DNA of 64,000 bases from Vibrio xiamenensis (GTDB lineage: Bacteria > Pseudomonadota > Gammaproteobacteria > Enterobacterales > Vibrionaceae). The DNA is taken from the NCBI RefSeq assembly GCF_900100015.1, contig NZ_FNDD01000002.1, forward strand, positions 1-64,000. Direction: 5' to 3'. A program made the position numbers and the translations under genes. The notes beneath the pieces were generated by a model. It had not been told where the DNA came from. It did no database searches and worked only from the letters and a program-made list of their open reading frames with translations. Each line of letters begins with the position of its first letter. Position 1 is the first letter of the stretch. Positions 26,500 through 34,007 of the stretch are shown in pieces.

Positions 26500-26525
26500 A
26501 CGTTACCCCTTTCCCCAAGGGGAAG
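26500..26525. other. Inverted repeat in the spacer upstream of the 74-residue gene
   Basis: TTACCCCTTTCCCCAAGGGG contains a CTTTCCCC/GGGGAAGG-type dyad with no adjacent T-run. It may be the remains of a terminator or a repeat; nothing else is evident in the 284-bp spacer. Confidence 0.35.
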
Positions 26526-26751
26526 GTCAAGCCACCAGCCCGCCTAAAGATGAATTTTTTATGACAGAGCAATCGCACTAAAAGATGGTGAGTTATTTGC
26601 TAAACAAACAGATACGCAAACAAACAATTTACATAATATTAACTTGCGCGCTGCATTTAAGAATTTTTGACTGAATTCTGAAAATTCAACATTGACGAAA
26701 AAACGCTCGATTTCTAAATTTTAGAGGTACTGTCACTGGGAGGTCATAAAT

Positions 26752-26976
26752 ATGAAACGTGCCACAAATTCGTATCGTCTACAAATCATCAAAGAAGTTG
26801 CTGTAAAACAAGAACGACTGAAAGGTGGCGATCCGATGGCAGCCTACATTCAAGATTTACTCGATCATCACCCCGAAGGGATTAAAAAAGACGTTGAGTA
26901 CAACCAACGCTTTGCGGGAAGCCATTTTGACGAACATGTCGGAGGATGGATCAGTGACCGTTGGTCACTCAAATAA
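26752..26976 (+). CDS. Conserved-looking small protein of unknown function, 74 residues
   Basis: A 74-residue soluble protein with GGGAGG eight bases before the ATG. It starts with a basic segment (MKRATNSYRLQIIKEVAVKQER) and continues with an acidic/amphipathic part (AAYIQDLLDHHPEGIKKDVEYN) and a tryptophan-containing C-terminus (GGWISDRWSLK). No family is recognised. Its last 12 bases overlap the end of the convergent DUF1289 gene. Confidence 0.68.
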   Translation: MKRATNSYRLQIIKEVAVKQERLKGGDPMAAYIQDLLDHHPEGIKKDVEYNQRFAGSHFDEHVGGWISDRWSLK

Positions 26977-27222
26977 ATCTTGTTGCGGGCTTACAGGTTG
27001 AGTCGATATTTCGCCTGAAGCAGACGGCTTACTTTGAGCCATTTTACGCTTATAGCGTTGCTGACATAACTTAATCACATGGCGCTGCTGAGCCGGCGTC
27101 ATGTTCAGCCAACCAAATCGCTCTTCGCGTTTACGCATACACCCCTGGCAGTACCCTTTGGCATCCATGGAGCAGATGCCCACACATGGGCTTGGGACGG
27201 GGAAAAACTCAAGCTGTTGCAT
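26965..27222 (-). CDS. DUF1289 family cysteine-rich protein
   Basis: An 85-residue protein with the DUF1289 pattern PSPCVGICSMD, then CQGCMRKREE, then a helix FGWLNMTPAQQRHVIKLCQQRY. The four cysteines in CVGIC and CQGC probably bind a metal such as zinc or an iron-sulfur cluster. Family members are small, widespread in proteobacteria and not characterised. The extended C-terminus (SKPSASGEISTQPVSPQQDLFE) is low complexity. It converges on and overlaps the 74-residue gene by 12 bases. Confidence 0.85.
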   Translation of the reverse strand: MQQLEFFPVPSPCVGICSMDAKGYCQGCMRKREERFGWLNMTPAQQRHVIKLCQQRYKRKMAQSKPSASGEISTQPVSPQQDLFE

Positions 27223-27395
27223 CGTCTCCTATTTGCCTCACATCAATATCGTAAATATAATCAATCACTTCCATTGAAATTCACCGTTAAACTATGACTT
27301 AGAGCTGACAAAAAGCTAACCTTGTCAAATATACTAACCAAACTTATTGCAGGACGATATAAAGTCAATACTTCCACACACTGGAGTCAATTTAT

Positions 27396-27839
27396 ATGAA
27401 GCTTAGTTCAAAAGCGTTACTTGCTACAATGTCACTTCCTTTTGTCATTGCCGGATGCTCAACCATGAAGCCTCAACAAGACATCACTGCCGCAGATTTA
27501 CAAAATCACCGCTGGGAACTTGTCAATATCAATGGTCAAGACTTCAATCCGACTGCGCGCCAAAAACGACCATTTATTCAAATTAATGACACCCTAAAAA
27601 CCTCAGGTAATGCGGGATGTAATAATTTTATCGGTCAAGGCGAGCTTAAAGACAATCAATTTCGCGTCGACAAAATGGGCATGACGATGAAAATGTGTAT
27701 CGGCGACATCATGGACTTTGAACAGTCTATCTCGCAAGCGCTACAAGAGTGGAGTAGCCTGACTCTCGATGGTGATAAATTGATCATCGAAACGGAAGTC
27801 AACACCCTGACCTACCAACTCAACGACGCCAATCAATAA
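27396..27839 (+). CDS. META/HslJ-domain lipoprotein
   Basis: A 147-residue envelope lipoprotein. The signal peptide ends in the lipobox VIAGC (Cys21). The rest is one META domain (HRWELVNINGQDFN, then GNAGCNNFIGQGELKDNQFRVDKMGMTMKMC), related to the heat-inducible HslJ of E. coli, associated with novobiocin resistance. A pair of cysteines (in NAGCNN and MKMC) may form a disulfide. It is monocistronic and closed by a strong hairpin terminator. Confidence 0.86.
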   Translation: MKLSSKALLATMSLPFVIAGCSTMKPQQDITAADLQNHRWELVNINGQDFNPTARQKRPFIQINDTLKTSGNAGCNNFIGQGELKDNQFRVDKMGMTMKMCIGDIMDFEQSISQALQEWSSLTLDGDKLIIETEVNTLTYQLNDANQ

Positions 27840-27861
27840 CGCGAAATTCACGTTTATTACC

Positions 27862-27897
27862 CTATTGATCATAAACCCCCTATTGATCACAAACCCC
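27862..27897 (+). repeat. Tandem 18-bp repeat, two copies
   Basis: CTATTGATCATAAACCCC is followed directly by the same 18 bases with one change (ATAA to ACAA). It lies between the META gene and its terminator. Confidence 0.8.
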
Positions 27898-27904
27898 ATT
27901 GAAC

Positions 27905-27929
27905 ACAAAGCAGCCACCGGCTGCTTTGT
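27905..27929. terminator. Terminator after the META lipoprotein gene
   Basis: An 11-base-pair perfect stem (ACAAAGCAGCC / GGCTGCTTTGT) with an ACC loop, followed by TATTTCT. Confidence 0.88.
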
Positions 27930-27960
27930 TATTTCTACCGCCATCACAGCTTTATTTGTT

Positions 27961-27977
27961 TATGTTTCAGAAACATA
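27961..27977. promoter_or_regulatory. 17-bp perfect palindrome upstream of the ynjBCDF operon
   Basis: TATGTTTCAGAAACATA is an uninterrupted palindrome (eight-base arms around a central A), ending 90 bases before the ynjB ATG. It has no terminator features, so it is best read as a transcription-factor site. Further downstream, CAGAC/GTCTG nested within GAATC/GATTC (28009-28045) could form a leader hairpin. Confidence 0.6.
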
Positions 27978-28066
27978 CCAAAGTGACTATTTTTCGTCAT
28001 AATGAATAGAATCTCAGACTTTTCCGGTCTGAATCATTTAGATTCCATCATTTTACAGGACTTATT

Positions 28067-29209
28067 ATGACAAGGTTGCTGTCACTGCTACTCACAGTTT
28101 TGCTTCCATTCTCTGCTTTCGCCCAAGACGATTGGCCCACGACGCTGGAAAAAGCCAAAGGTCAAACGGTGTATTTTCATGCTTGGGGCGGCAGCCAAGA
28201 AATCAATAACTACTTAAGCTGGGCAAATGAGCAACTTGAGAAACAATACCAAGTTACTCTCAAGCAGGTCAAAGTCGCGGACATTGCTGAGACCACCACG
28301 CGCTTAATCGCGGAAAAAGCCGCGGGTAAAAACAGTGGCGGCAGCGTCGATATGGTTTGGATCAACGGCGAAAACTTCAAATCAATGAAAGACAATAAAT
28401 TGCTGTTCGGACCGTTTGTTGACCAACTTCCAAACTGGCAATACGTCAATCAATCTCTGCCTGTCGACAGCGATTTTTCCGAACCGACCATGGGGCTTGA
28501 AGCGCCTTGGGGCGTAGGCCAGCTAGTGTTTATTTACGATCAAGACAAGCTCAATAATCCTCCGCAATCATTTGCGGAGCTACTGAGCTACGCCAAAGCT
28601 TTTCCTAATCGTGTCAGTTACCCTCGCCCACCAGAATTTCATGGCACCAGCTTTTTAAAAGCGCTGTTGATAGAGCTCAGCGGCAACGATCCCGCTTTAG
28701 CAAGCCCTGTCTCGGAGGCCGATTTTGCTAAAGTGACCGCGCCGCTGTGGCGTTATCTTGATGAATTTCATCGCTACGCTTGGCGTTCGGGTCAACAATT
28801 TCCTGCTAGCAGCGCAGAAACCGTGCAACTGCTCGATGATAACCAGCTCGACCTCGCCATCACATTCAACCCTAACTCAGTGTACGCAGCGCAAGCGAAT
28901 GGCACACTCGGCAAATCGACCAGCGTCTATGCAATGCAAGCTGGCGCATTGTCTAACATTCACTTCCTTGCCATTCCATGGAACTCCAATGCCAAAGCGG
29001 GGGCATTGGTCGCCATCAACTTCTTGCTGAGCCCAGAAGCTCAGTCACGTAAAGGCAATCTCAAAGTATGGGGCGACCCATCGGTACTTAAAAACGACTA
29101 TTTAACCGGCAGTGCTCATCGCACTCGTCTGTTTGCATCAATCAAAGAGCCACATCCTAGCTGGCAGACAGCACTTGAAAAAGAGTGGCAGCGCCGTTAC
29201 GGCCATTGA
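28067..29209 (+). CDS. ynjB: ABC transporter substrate-binding protein YnjB
   Basis: A 380-residue periplasmic binding protein with a signal peptide of about 19 residues (ending AFA). The sequence (VYFHAWGGSQEINNYLSWANEQLEK, ETTTRLIAEKAAGKNSGGSVDMVWINGENF) matches YnjB, a family related to thiamine- and spermidine/putrescine-type binding proteins. It heads a four-gene operon whose start codons overlap the preceding stops. The substrate of YnjBCD has not been established to my knowledge. The ribosome site is AGGA, ten bases before the ATG. Confidence 0.9.
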   Translation: MTRLLSLLLTVLLPFSAFAQDDWPTTLEKAKGQTVYFHAWGGSQEINNYLSWANEQLEKQYQVTLKQVKVADIAETTTRLIAEKAAGKNSGGSVDMVWINGENFKSMKDNKLLFGPFVDQLPNWQYVNQSLPVDSDFSEPTMGLEAPWGVGQLVFIYDQDKLNNPPQSFAELLSYAKAFPNRVSYPRPPEFHGTSFLKALLIELSGNDPALASPVSEADFAKVTAPLWRYLDEFHRYAWRSGQQFPASSAETVQLLDDNQLDLAITFNPNSVYAAQANGTLGKSTSVYAMQAGALSNIHFLAIPWNSNAKAGALVAINFLLSPEAQSRKGNLKVWGDPSVLKNDYLTGSAHRTRLFASIKEPHPSWQTALEKEWQRRYGH

Positions 29210-30909
29210 TGATTGGTCATCCACGTTCGACTATGCTGTTTCGAATTATTTATTTACTGGTCATTTTGCTATGTATTAGCCCCACACTTCCGGGGCTAAT
29301 TGGCGTAGTGTTCGCCGCGGTCGGGTATTTGCCTGTCATCGGCTTGAATCATGCTAGCAGCGCCGCTTTTACCGCGTTATGGCACTGGCCCGGCATATCA
29401 GATTCAATACTCTTAACGATACTTTCCGGGCTAGTCAGTACTTGCGGGGCAGCACTATTGTGCTTTTCCGTACTGCAACAATTTTGGTTACACTGTCACT
29501 GGAGACGTATTGAACCTCTTCTCGCCCCGCTTTTGGCCATGCCTCACGTGGCCTTTGCAATCGGTTTTGCGTTTTTGTTTTCGCCCACCGGGGTTATCGC
29601 CCGTCTGGTAACGCAATTCGGCGCCGATTTACAAGCCAGTCAAACCACTTGGTTCATCAATGACCCTTACGCTGTCGGACTAACCTTCGCGCTCGCGCTT
29701 AAAGAAATGCCATTTCTAGTGTTGATGAGCATTCCGGTGCTGCAGCAACTCAACCTCAATCACCTGCATCAGACCTGCGCCTCAATGGGCTATAGCCAAA
29801 GTCAGTTTTGGTGGAAAGTGGTCTTGCCACAATGGTTAGTAAAAATGCGTTTTTCGCTGTTTGCGGTGCTCGCATATGGCGTATCTGTGGTCGACATTAG
29901 CATCATTGTCGGGCCTAAATCGCCGCCTACATTAGCGGTGCTGGTATGGCAGTGGTTCAATGACCCCAATATTGCCATGCTGCCACAAGCCGCCGCTGGC
30001 GCCCTGCTACTGTTCGCGATTTTGTCCCTGCTCATGACAGCGATGTGGCTGGGAGAAAAACTGCTGGTGACGGTCAATCGCCAATGGCAATTCTCAGGGC
30101 GTTTTGGCATCACTTTACCGGGTAAAAGCGTGTTCGTCTCGGTTATCAGCTTAGTGAGCATAATGATCCCGCTACTGCTGTTGTGGAGCTTTGCTCAGCG
30201 TTGGCGCTTCCCTGATTTGTTGCCTTCACAATTCACTGCGCGGTTCTGGCTTTCACAGTGGAATGCTTTCGTCCCGACACTTACCGATAGCCTTATTATT
30301 GCCACCATTTCAGCAAGCCTTGCGGTCATCATGGCGCTGATTGCGCAGCAGTATCGCGTCCATCATAGATGGTCTCTGCCGGGCTATATCATTGTGTTGC
30401 CAATGTTGATTCCGCAGCTCTCGCTGTTGCTGGGTCTGCAAGTAGCCGCGCTCTCGATAAGTGAACAGAGCTATTATCTATGGGTGATATGGTCACATCT
30501 GTTCTTCGCCTTTCCGTTTGTCTATCTAGCGCTCAATGGCCCTTGGCAGAGTTACGATCATCACTACTCACAAATATCCTTAAGCCTTGGCAAGTCGCCG
30601 CTGCAGACCTTTTTTAAAGTCAAACTGCGTATTCTGCTCCCGGCGGTTTTATATGCTTGGGCGCTCGGGGCGAGCGTCAGCCTTGCTCAATATTTACCAA
30701 CGTTAATGCTCGGCGCAGGGCGTATTTCCACCGTCACCACCGAAGCGGTAGCACTGTCGAGTGGCTATGACCGACGCATTAGTGCGATTTACGCACTTTG
30801 GCAAGCCATACTGCCCGGGCTGTTTTTCGCTCTGGCAATACTGCTTGGTAAACGCCGCCGTGCAAACCTTGTCTATCCATATTCATCACAGGAAACCGCG
30901 AAATCATGA
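29209..30909 (+). CDS. ynjC: ABC transporter permease YnjC (two fused permease units)
   Basis: A 566-residue inner-membrane permease carrying two binding-protein-dependent transport domains in tandem, about residues 60-270 and 360-550. The EAA-like loops are visible near CASMGYSQSQFWWKVVLPQ and LSLGKSPLQTFFKVKLRILLP. The ATG overlaps the ynjB stop as TGATG, so I prefer it to the upstream in-frame codon. One protein thus forms the whole membrane channel. Confidence 0.9.
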   Translation: MIGHPRSTMLFRIIYLLVILLCISPTLPGLIGVVFAAVGYLPVIGLNHASSAAFTALWHWPGISDSILLTILSGLVSTCGAALLCFSVLQQFWLHCHWRRIEPLLAPLLAMPHVAFAIGFAFLFSPTGVIARLVTQFGADLQASQTTWFINDPYAVGLTFALALKEMPFLVLMSIPVLQQLNLNHLHQTCASMGYSQSQFWWKVVLPQWLVKMRFSLFAVLAYGVSVVDISIIVGPKSPPTLAVLVWQWFNDPNIAMLPQAAAGALLLFAILSLLMTAMWLGEKLLVTVNRQWQFSGRFGITLPGKSVFVSVISLVSIMIPLLLLWSFAQRWRFPDLLPSQFTARFWLSQWNAFVPTLTDSLIIATISASLAVIMALIAQQYRVHHRWSLPGYIIVLPMLIPQLSLLLGLQVAALSISEQSYYLWVIWSHLFFAFPFVYLALNGPWQSYDHHYSQISLSLGKSPLQTFFKVKLRILLPAVLYAWALGASVSLAQYLPTLMLGAGRISTVTTEAVALSSGYDRRISAIYALWQAILPGLFFALAILLGKRRRANLVYPYSSQETAKS

Positions 30910-31556
30910 CGCTACGCGTAAAAAACCTGACCATTCGCCATCGTCAATCACAGCTGTGCCTATGTGACAACGCCAACTTTGTTATCGAGCCTGGCCGGGT
31001 GTTAACCCTGATGGGTCCCAGTGGCTGTGGAAAATCGACTCTGCTTGCGAGCCTTGCAGGCCATCTTGCGCCAGATTTTCACCTCACGGGCAGCGCGACA
31101 TTAGCGCAAACAGAATTGCTAGATTTGCCCGCTCACCAGCGCCAAGTTGGGATTTTATTTCAGCAAGACTGCCTATTTCCCCATTTGAATGTATGGGAAA
31201 ACTTAGCGTTTGCTCTGCCCAATCACATCAAAGGCAAGGCCCGCCGCCAGCACGCACTCGACGCACTTGCCACTTTGGAGTTGAACGCTATTGCCGAGCA
31301 TTTTCCGCAACAAATTTCTGGCGGCCAACGGGCTCGTATCAGTTTGCTGCGCATGCTGCTTGCCCAACCTAAGCTCGCCTTACTCGACGAGCCGTTTAGC
31401 CAACTGGATGCCAAATTGAGAACTCAGTTTCGAGATTGGGTGTTTGCCGAACTGCGCCGCGCTAATATTCCAACGTTGCTTGTCACCCATGACAGCCAAG
31501 ACGCCCCGAACGGGCAAACCGTCATTCACTGGCCTTTGGAGAATCACCATGCTTGA
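30906..31556 (+). CDS. ynjD: ABC transporter ATP-binding protein YnjD
   Basis: A 216-residue ATPase with Walker A GPSGCGKST, Q-loop LFQQDCLFPHLNV, ABC signature ISGGQRARISLLRML and Walker B LALLDEPFSQLD. It overlaps ynjC by four bases (ATGA) and the next gene by eight. It is short, ending soon after the H-loop (LLVTHDSQD), without a C-terminal regulatory domain. Confidence 0.91.
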   Translation: MTLRVKNLTIRHRQSQLCLCDNANFVIEPGRVLTLMGPSGCGKSTLLASLAGHLAPDFHLTGSATLAQTELLDLPAHQRQVGILFQQDCLFPHLNVWENLAFALPNHIKGKARRQHALDALATLELNAIAEHFPQQISGGQRARISLLRMLLAQPKLALLDEPFSQLDAKLRTQFRDWVFAELRRANIPTLLVTHDSQDAPNGQTVIHWPLENHHA

Positions 31557-32169
31557 TCGCTACAGCACGCGCTGGGTAAAACATCCACTCACCCGTATTG
31601 CCATGCTGCTCGATGACGCCGACATCACCGCTAACCAAGTCACCATCGCAGGCTTTGTGGTGGGATTAATTGCCCTTCCCGCACTTGCCTACCAACAATA
31701 CACTTTGGCGCTGGTTGCGATCCTGCTAAACCGATTATGTGATGGCCTCGACGGCGCACTGGCGCGCATTCAAGGCGTCACTGACGCGGGTGGTTTTCTC
31801 GATATTTGCTTAGATTTCTTGTTCTATTCACTGGTGCCGTTCGGCTTTGTTCTTGCCAATCCAGAGCACAACGCCATAGCGGGTGCGTTACTGATTTTTT
31901 CTTTTGTCGGCACCGGCAGCAGCTTTTTAGCCTTTGCGATTCAAGCCAGCAAACGCGGCATTATCAATCCGGTTTATCAACATAAATCGCTGTATTACAT
32001 GGGAGGTTTAACCGAAGGCACCGAAACCATCGGTTGCTTTGTTATCTTGTGTTTACTGCCAGAGCACTTTGCTACCATCGCTTACGTATTCGCGACCGCA
32101 TGCTGGTTCACCACCGCCACCCGCATTTACTCGGGTTTTCAAACCCTCAAACAAGACTCGGCGGCATAA
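31549..32169 (+). CDS. ynjF: CDP-alcohol phosphatidyltransferase family protein YnjF
   Basis: A 206-residue membrane enzyme. The CDP-alcohol transferase signature is seen as DGLDGALAR followed by GGFLDICLD, which holds the catalytic aspartates. Several hydrophobic helices follow, and the segment HKSLYYMGGLTEGTETI is shared with E. coli YnjF. The ATG overlaps the ynjD stop by eight bases (ATGCTTGA). In E. coli the operon also has ynjE (rhodanese); here ynjE is missing, and ynjF is directly coupled to the ABC genes. The lipid product is not known. Confidence 0.86.
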   Translation: MLDRYSTRWVKHPLTRIAMLLDDADITANQVTIAGFVVGLIALPALAYQQYTLALVAILLNRLCDGLDGALARIQGVTDAGGFLDICLDFLFYSLVPFGFVLANPEHNAIAGALLIFSFVGTGSSFLAFAIQASKRGIINPVYQHKSLYYMGGLTEGTETIGCFVILCLLPEHFATIAYVFATACWFTTATRIYSGFQTLKQDSAA

Positions 32170-32172
32170 CCC

Positions 32173-32186
32173 TTGATATACATCAA
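32173..32186. promoter_or_regulatory. FNR box upstream of norR
   Basis: TTGATATACATCAA matches the FNR consensus TTGAT-N4-ATCAA at every defined position. It lies 86 bases before the norR ATG, suggesting oxygen-responsive control of the regulator. Confidence 0.75.
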
Positions 32187-32271
32187 CCGCTAAGCCAATT
32201 CATACCAAAGGCGATGTCAAAATAACAACAACGCGGTTAGGCTAAGTTTTTACCCGTTTTCGAGTTCAGCT

Positions 32272-33813
32272 ATGCCAGCCAATTTAGACCGAATTTTGCT
32301 CGACATTGCCCTTGGTTTAAGCGCCAACCTCACTTCACACAACCAATATCAACGCTTGATTAAAGGACTTAATCAAGTGATGCCGTGTGATGCCAGTGCA
32401 TTGCTGGTGTTTGATAACGCAGGTTTTCTGACTCCAGTTGCCAGCAGTGGTCTGCAATCGACAGTCATGGGTCGGCGTTTCTTACCCAGCGACCATCCGC
32501 GTCTTGAAGCAATTACCAGTAGCAAAGTACCAGTGCGATTTGATGCCGACTGCACGCTGCCTGATCCGTTTGACGGCATGTTGCTCGCGACCGATCAAGA
32601 TATTGATGTACACGATTGCATGGGCTGCAGTTTGTATGTCGAACAGCAACTGGTCGGCGCGTTAACCATGGACTCGCTCACGGTAGGCGCCTTTGATAAA
32701 GTCGACCATACCGTACTGGAAACCTTTGCCGCTCTCGCCGCAGCCTCGCTTCGCAACCGTGCGATGCTCAAAGCGCTGCGAGCCAAAAACGTCAAACAGC
32801 AACATGTCACTGAAATGCTGATCCAACAAGCGCGTAAACAGCAGGGCGAGATGATCGGCTCCAGTAACGAGATGCGAAAACTGCGTCTTGGCATCGACAC
32901 TGTCGCAACGTCAGATTACTCGGTACTGATAAGCGGTGAAACTGGCAGTGGTAAAGAGTTGGTTGCCCACCAAATCCACGCCCAATCTAGGCGTTGCGAT
33001 CAGCCGATGGTTTACGTCAACTGCGCAGCATTGGCAGAAAATTTGGCAGAAAGTGAGCTGTTTGGTCATGTCAAAGGCGCGTTTACTGGTGCCAATCAAG
33101 CTCGCGCAGGTAAATTTGAGCTTGCCGATGGTGGCAGCTTATTTCTCGATGAAATCGGTGAATTACCTTTGATGTTACAAGCCAAGTTGCTACGCGCAAT
33201 TCAACACGGTGAAGTGCAGCGTGTTGGCAGTGACCGCAATGTGTTGGTCGATGTAAGAATCATCGCGGCCACCAACCGCGACTTAGTTCAAGAAGTGGCC
33301 GACAAGCGTTTTCGCGCCGACCTCTTCCACCGATTAAATGTTTATCCGATCCACGTTCCACCGCTAAGAGAACGCGCGGCGGACATCGCCATGTTATCAG
33401 GGTATTTGTTGGATAAGGTTCGCCATCAATTTAATGTTCATGGTCTGCACCTCGACAGCAAAAGCCTTGTTATGCTAGAAAAGCAGCATTGGCCCGGTAA
33501 TGTTCGCGAGCTTGAACATAGCCTAACCCGAGCGGCACTCAATGCCATTCAGGCGCAAAGCCAAGTGATTCGACTTGAGCATTTTTATCCTCAAGCCGTG
33601 ATAGCCTCACATTCTGAAAGCGACCCTTTACCCGCTCAACCGACGGCGCTGCGCGAACTTGTCACTGACTATCAAGCACGCATCATTTCCCAAGCACTTG
33701 AGCGGCACGATGGCGTTTGGGCCAAAGCAGCGCAATTTCTCAAAACCGACCGCGGTAATCTGTATCGATTGGGTAAAAAGCTGGGGATAGACACCTCCTC
33801 AAATAGCCGCTGA
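32272..33813 (+). CDS. norR: Nitric-oxide-responsive sigma54 activator NorR
   Basis: A 513-residue bacterial enhancer-binding protein. Residues 1-170 form a GAF domain that in NorR binds NO at a non-haem iron. The AAA+ core has Walker A GETGSGKE, the sigma54-contact loop GAFTGA, Walker B-like LFLDEIGELPL, and the R-finger region RADLFHRLNVYPI. A C-terminal FIS-type helix-turn-helix follows (WAKAAQFLKTDRGNLYRLGKKLGI). It lies directly upstream of hcp, whose promoter is of the sigma54 type, so hcp is its obvious target. An FNR box precedes it. Confidence 0.93.
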   Translation: MPANLDRILLDIALGLSANLTSHNQYQRLIKGLNQVMPCDASALLVFDNAGFLTPVASSGLQSTVMGRRFLPSDHPRLEAITSSKVPVRFDADCTLPDPFDGMLLATDQDIDVHDCMGCSLYVEQQLVGALTMDSLTVGAFDKVDHTVLETFAALAAASLRNRAMLKALRAKNVKQQHVTEMLIQQARKQQGEMIGSSNEMRKLRLGIDTVATSDYSVLISGETGSGKELVAHQIHAQSRRCDQPMVYVNCAALAENLAESELFGHVKGAFTGANQARAGKFELADGGSLFLDEIGELPLMLQAKLLRAIQHGEVQRVGSDRNVLVDVRIIAATNRDLVQEVADKRFRADLFHRLNVYPIHVPPLRERAADIAMLSGYLLDKVRHQFNVHGLHLDSKSLVMLEKQHWPGNVRELEHSLTRAALNAIQAQSQVIRLEHFYPQAVIASHSESDPLPAQPTALRELVTDYQARIISQALERHDGVWAKAAQFLKTDRGNLYRLGKKLGIDTSSNSR

Positions 33814-33834
33814 CCTAGGAGCATTCAGCGCTTG

Positions 33835-33875
33835 GATGTCAAAAACACACACTCACTGGGTGTCTTTTTGACATC
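33835..33875. promoter_or_regulatory. Long inverted repeat with two NorR-like GT-N7-AC sites
   Basis: GATGTCAAAAA and TTTTTGACATC are perfect 11-base arms of a dyad. Each arm region holds a match to the NorR core GT-N7-AC: GTCAAAAACAC at 33838-33848 and GTCTTTTTGAC at 33862-33872. Their position, about 55-90 bases upstream of the -24 element of the hcp promoter, suits enhancer binding. Confidence 0.6.
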
Positions 33876-33926
33876 AAAAGATCTTTAAACAACATTAAAG
33901 CCTTTAAATTTCAATACTTTATTTAA

Positions 33927-33942
33927 TGGCACGTTCTCTGCT
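33927..33942 (+). promoter_or_regulatory. Sigma54 promoter of hcp
   Basis: TGGCACGTTCTCTGCT matches the -24/-12 consensus TGGCACG-N4-TTGCW except for one base. It lies 66 bases before the hcp start codon. Confidence 0.85.
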
Positions 33943-34007
33943 ATGAGCAGCAGATAAGATTACGCGTCACTGCGTAAACCCCATCTATCAGCTCAAGGGA
34001 GAACAGC

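Noticed and set aside
27862..27897. Tandem 18-bp repeat as a CRISPR remnant
   Set aside because: Only two adjacent copies with no spacer and no cas gene nearby.
33835..33875. Inverted repeat after norR as a simple terminator
   Set aside because: No T-run follows the second arm, and both arms contain NorR-type cores at enhancer distance from a sigma54 promoter; a terminator role remains possible as a second function.
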